Origin: Clostridia bacterium
Lineage (GTDB): Bacteria > Bacillota > Clostridia > Christensenellales > Aristaeellaceae
Direction: 5' to 3'
DNA: 15,369 nt
NCBI GenBank assembly: GCA_017551645.1
Contig: JAFZLE010000020.1
Coordinates: forward strand, 1-15,369
Under the pieces are notes generated by a model. The model made no database searches. It saw nothing but the letters and a program-made list of their open reading frames with translations, and was not told the DNA's origin. A program made the position numbers and the translations under genes. Of this stretch, positions 14,027 through 15,369 are shown piece by piece. Position 1 is the first letter of the stretch, and each line of letters opens with the position of its first letter.

Positions 14027-14409
14027 CACGCTTCCTCCTCGGCGCACACTTTTTCATACGCCGCGGCGTCCAGCAGCTCCTCGCTCTCGCCCGCGGCTTC
14101 CACCTTTATGAGCCACGCGCCGTAGGGGTCCTCGTTCAGCTTTTCGGGGCTGTCCGGCAGCTCCTCGTTGACTTCGACGACCTTGCCGCTCACGGGGCTG
14201 AACACGTCGGACACCGCCTTTACGGACTCCACGTCCGCGAAGGACGCGCCCGCTTTGACCTCGTCGCCGACTTCGGGCAGGCCGATGAACACTATGTCGC
14301 CCAGCGCGTCCACCGCGAATTGGGTGAGGCCTATCACGCTCAGGCCGCCTTCGGTCTTTAGCCACTCGTGGGATTTTGTGTATCTGAGCTCGGTGGGAAT
14401 GTTTGCCAT
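14026..14409 (-). CDS. gcvH: Glycine cleavage system H protein (lipoyl carrier)
   Basis: This 127-residue protein carries the lipoyl arm that shuttles the aminomethyl group between the P, T and L proteins. The lipoylated lysine is K64 in ADVESVKAVSDVFSPVSG (58-75). The N-terminal YTKSHEWL and the C-terminal NEDPYGAWLIKV are standard H-protein blocks. AGGGAGGA (14417-14424 on the minus strand) lies seven bases before the ATG. It follows gcvT by 21 bases and overlaps gcvPA by one base. Length is normal for the family. Confidence 0.97.
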   Translation of the reverse strand: MANIPTELRYTKSHEWLKTEGGLSVIGLTQFAVDALGDIVFIGLPEVGDEVKAGASFADVESVKAVSDVFSPVSGKVVEVNEELPDSPEKLNEDPYGAWLIKVEAAGESEELLDAAAYEKVCAEEEA

Positions 14410-14430
14410 GACTGTATCCTCCCTGATGTA

Positions 14431-15369
14431 TTATTTGTCCTGTCTTTTGTAGAACGGCAGCGGCGCGACCTCGGCCTCCACCCGGCGGCCCCGCACGTCC
14501 GCCTCCACTTTCGTACCGACTTCGGCGAATTCGGCGTCTATCAGCGCCATGGCGGCGGCCCTGCCCAGATACGGGCAGTGGGTGCCGGAGGTGGACCGGC
14601 CTATCAGCCTGTCCCCGATATAAACGTCCTGGTGCTCGCGGATGATGCCGCGCCCGGTCACGTTAAGGCCCACGCGCGCCCGTTTGGGCTCGCCTTTTGC
14701 GATGAGCGCGTCCCGGCCGATGAATTCCGCTTTGCCCAGTTTCACGCCGAAATCCAGGCCCGCTTCCAGGGGCGTGATGTCCTCGTCCATCTCGTGGCCG
14801 TACAGGGGCATTGCGGCCTCCAGCCTCAGGGTGTCCCGCGCGCCCAGCCCGCAGGGGATGAGCCCGAACTCCGTGCCCGCTTCCCGGAGCGTTTTCCAGA
14901 GCTTTTCGGCGTTTTCGCTTGCGGTGTAGATCTCAAAGCCGTCCTCGCCCGTGTAGCCCGTGCGGGAGATCATGACTTTCATGCCGTTAAGGTCGACGTC
15001 TTTTACCGCCGTGTAGTATCCCTTGGGCAGCGCGCCCGCGGGCAGCAGTTTTTCCATTATCGCCCGGGACGCGGGCCCCTGCAGCGCCACCTGGGCCACG
15101 GAGTCGGAAATGTCTTTCACTTCCGTGCCTTCCAGGGCGTTTGCCGCCATGTGTGGGAAGTCCTTGTGCCGGTTCGAGGCATTGACCACGACCAGGTAGT
15201 CCTCGTCGCCAAATTTGTACACCAGCACGTCGTCCACGCAGCCGCCGTTTTCGTTGCACATCACGCTGTAGCGCACCCGTCCGGGCTTCATGTTCGTGAA
15301 ATCGTTGGTGAGCAGGTGATTTAATGTGGCGAGCGCCGTCCTGCCCTTAAACGTTATCTCGCCCATGTG
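14431..15369 (-). CDS. gcvT: Aminomethyltransferase, glycine cleavage T protein (5' partial)
   Basis: The T protein releases ammonia from the aminomethyl-lipoyl arm and forms 5,10-methylene-tetrahydrofolate. The frame runs off the right edge: the last codon reads His, giving HMGEITFKG, the end of the family's DVSHMGEI block, so roughly 45-50 N-terminal residues lie outside. Inside are VVNASNRHKDF, QVALQGPASRAIM, ISRTGYTGEDGFEIY, LGARDTLRLEAAMPLYGHEM and SGTHCPYLGRAAAMALID. About 312 residues are visible, fitting a 360-residue protein. The folate-binding domain is followed by the usual C-terminal barrel. It is the most upstream gcv gene seen; the promoter, and any glycine riboswitch, would be beyond the window. 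Confidence 0.96.
   Translation of the reverse strand, partial: HMGEITFKGRTALATLNHLLTNDFTNMKPGRVRYSVMCNENGGCVDDVLVYKFGDEDYLVVVNASNRHKDFPHMAANALEGTEVKDISDSVAQVALQGPASRAIMEKLLPAGALPKGYYTAVKDVDLNGMKVMISRTGYTGEDGFEIYTASENAEKLWKTLREAGTEFGLIPCGLGARDTLRLEAAMPLYGHEMDEDITPLEAGLDFGVKLGKAEFIGRDALIAKGEPKRARVGLNVTGRGIIREHQDVYIGDRLIGRSTSGTHCPYLGRAAAMALIDAEFAEVGTKVEADVRGRRVEAEVAPLPFYKRQDK

Noticed and set aside
14027..14047. Upstream start for gcvPA
   Set aside because: It adds seven residues inside gcvH that are not part of the family's N-terminus, and the GAGGAGG site fits ATG 14026.
14410..14430. Glycine riboswitch near the gcv genes
   Set aside because: The gcv gaps in the window are 21 bases or overlaps, far too short; if present it would be upstream of gcvT, outside the window.
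14368..15324. Plus-strand open frame of 318 codons opposite gcvT
   Set aside because: The minus strand encodes a clear GcvT; the plus product is His/Arg/Val-rich without recognisable motifs.
15364..15366. ATG near the right edge as the gcvT start
   Set aside because: It is the internal Met of the conserved HMGEI block; the frame stays open to the edge and about 45-50 residues are missing.

Overview
The window looks like chromosome from a high-GC (about 60 % by eye) Gram-positive Clostridia-type bacterium, plausibly a gut lineage near Christensenellales/Oscillospirales. The supports are strong GGAGG Shine-Dalgarno sites, sigma-A type promoters, a glycine decarboxylase split into two genes (gcvPA/gcvPB), LplB/YtcP-type permeases, a CotH protein, and free use of ATA (Ile) codons despite the high GC. 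The phylum-level call is fairly safe; anything finer is a guess. No tRNA, rRNA, CRISPR array or mobile element was seen.

Layout. 2-2122 (+) is the 3' part of a CotH-family kinase-like membrane protein with long Gly/Ser/Met/Pro-rich inserts, closed by a terminator. 2170-3661 (+) is a two-gene unit with its own promoter and a structured leader: a KdgF-like cupin, then a BNR/Asp-box beta-propeller enzyme usually labelled sialidase. 3733-9882 (+) is an ABC sugar-uptake operon (two permeases, then the solute-binding protein), followed after a probable weak terminator by an 835-residue GH106-like glycoside hydrolase. A strong bidirectional terminator at 9913-9943 separates this from a convergent minus-strand operon that enters from the right edge: gcvT (5' end cut off), gcvH, gcvPA, gcvPB, an MBL-fold hydrolase and a CHAP-domain protein.

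How the genes may work together. The left half reads as a small locus for uptake and cytoplasmic breakdown of an oligosaccharide. The binding protein and permeases import it, with the ATPase presumably encoded elsewhere. The GH106-like enzyme and the beta-propeller enzyme, both without signal peptides, would trim it inside the cell. The cupin carries the metal-ligand pattern and the D-x-F-x3-R tail of KdgF, which opens 4,5-unsaturated uronates, so the substrate may be a rhamnose/uronate glycan such as a pectic, ulvan-like or gum-type oligosaccharide. This pathway is an inference; no substrate can be read directly. The right half is ordinary one-carbon metabolism: the T, H and split P proteins of the glycine cleavage system, with two extra hydrolases downstream.
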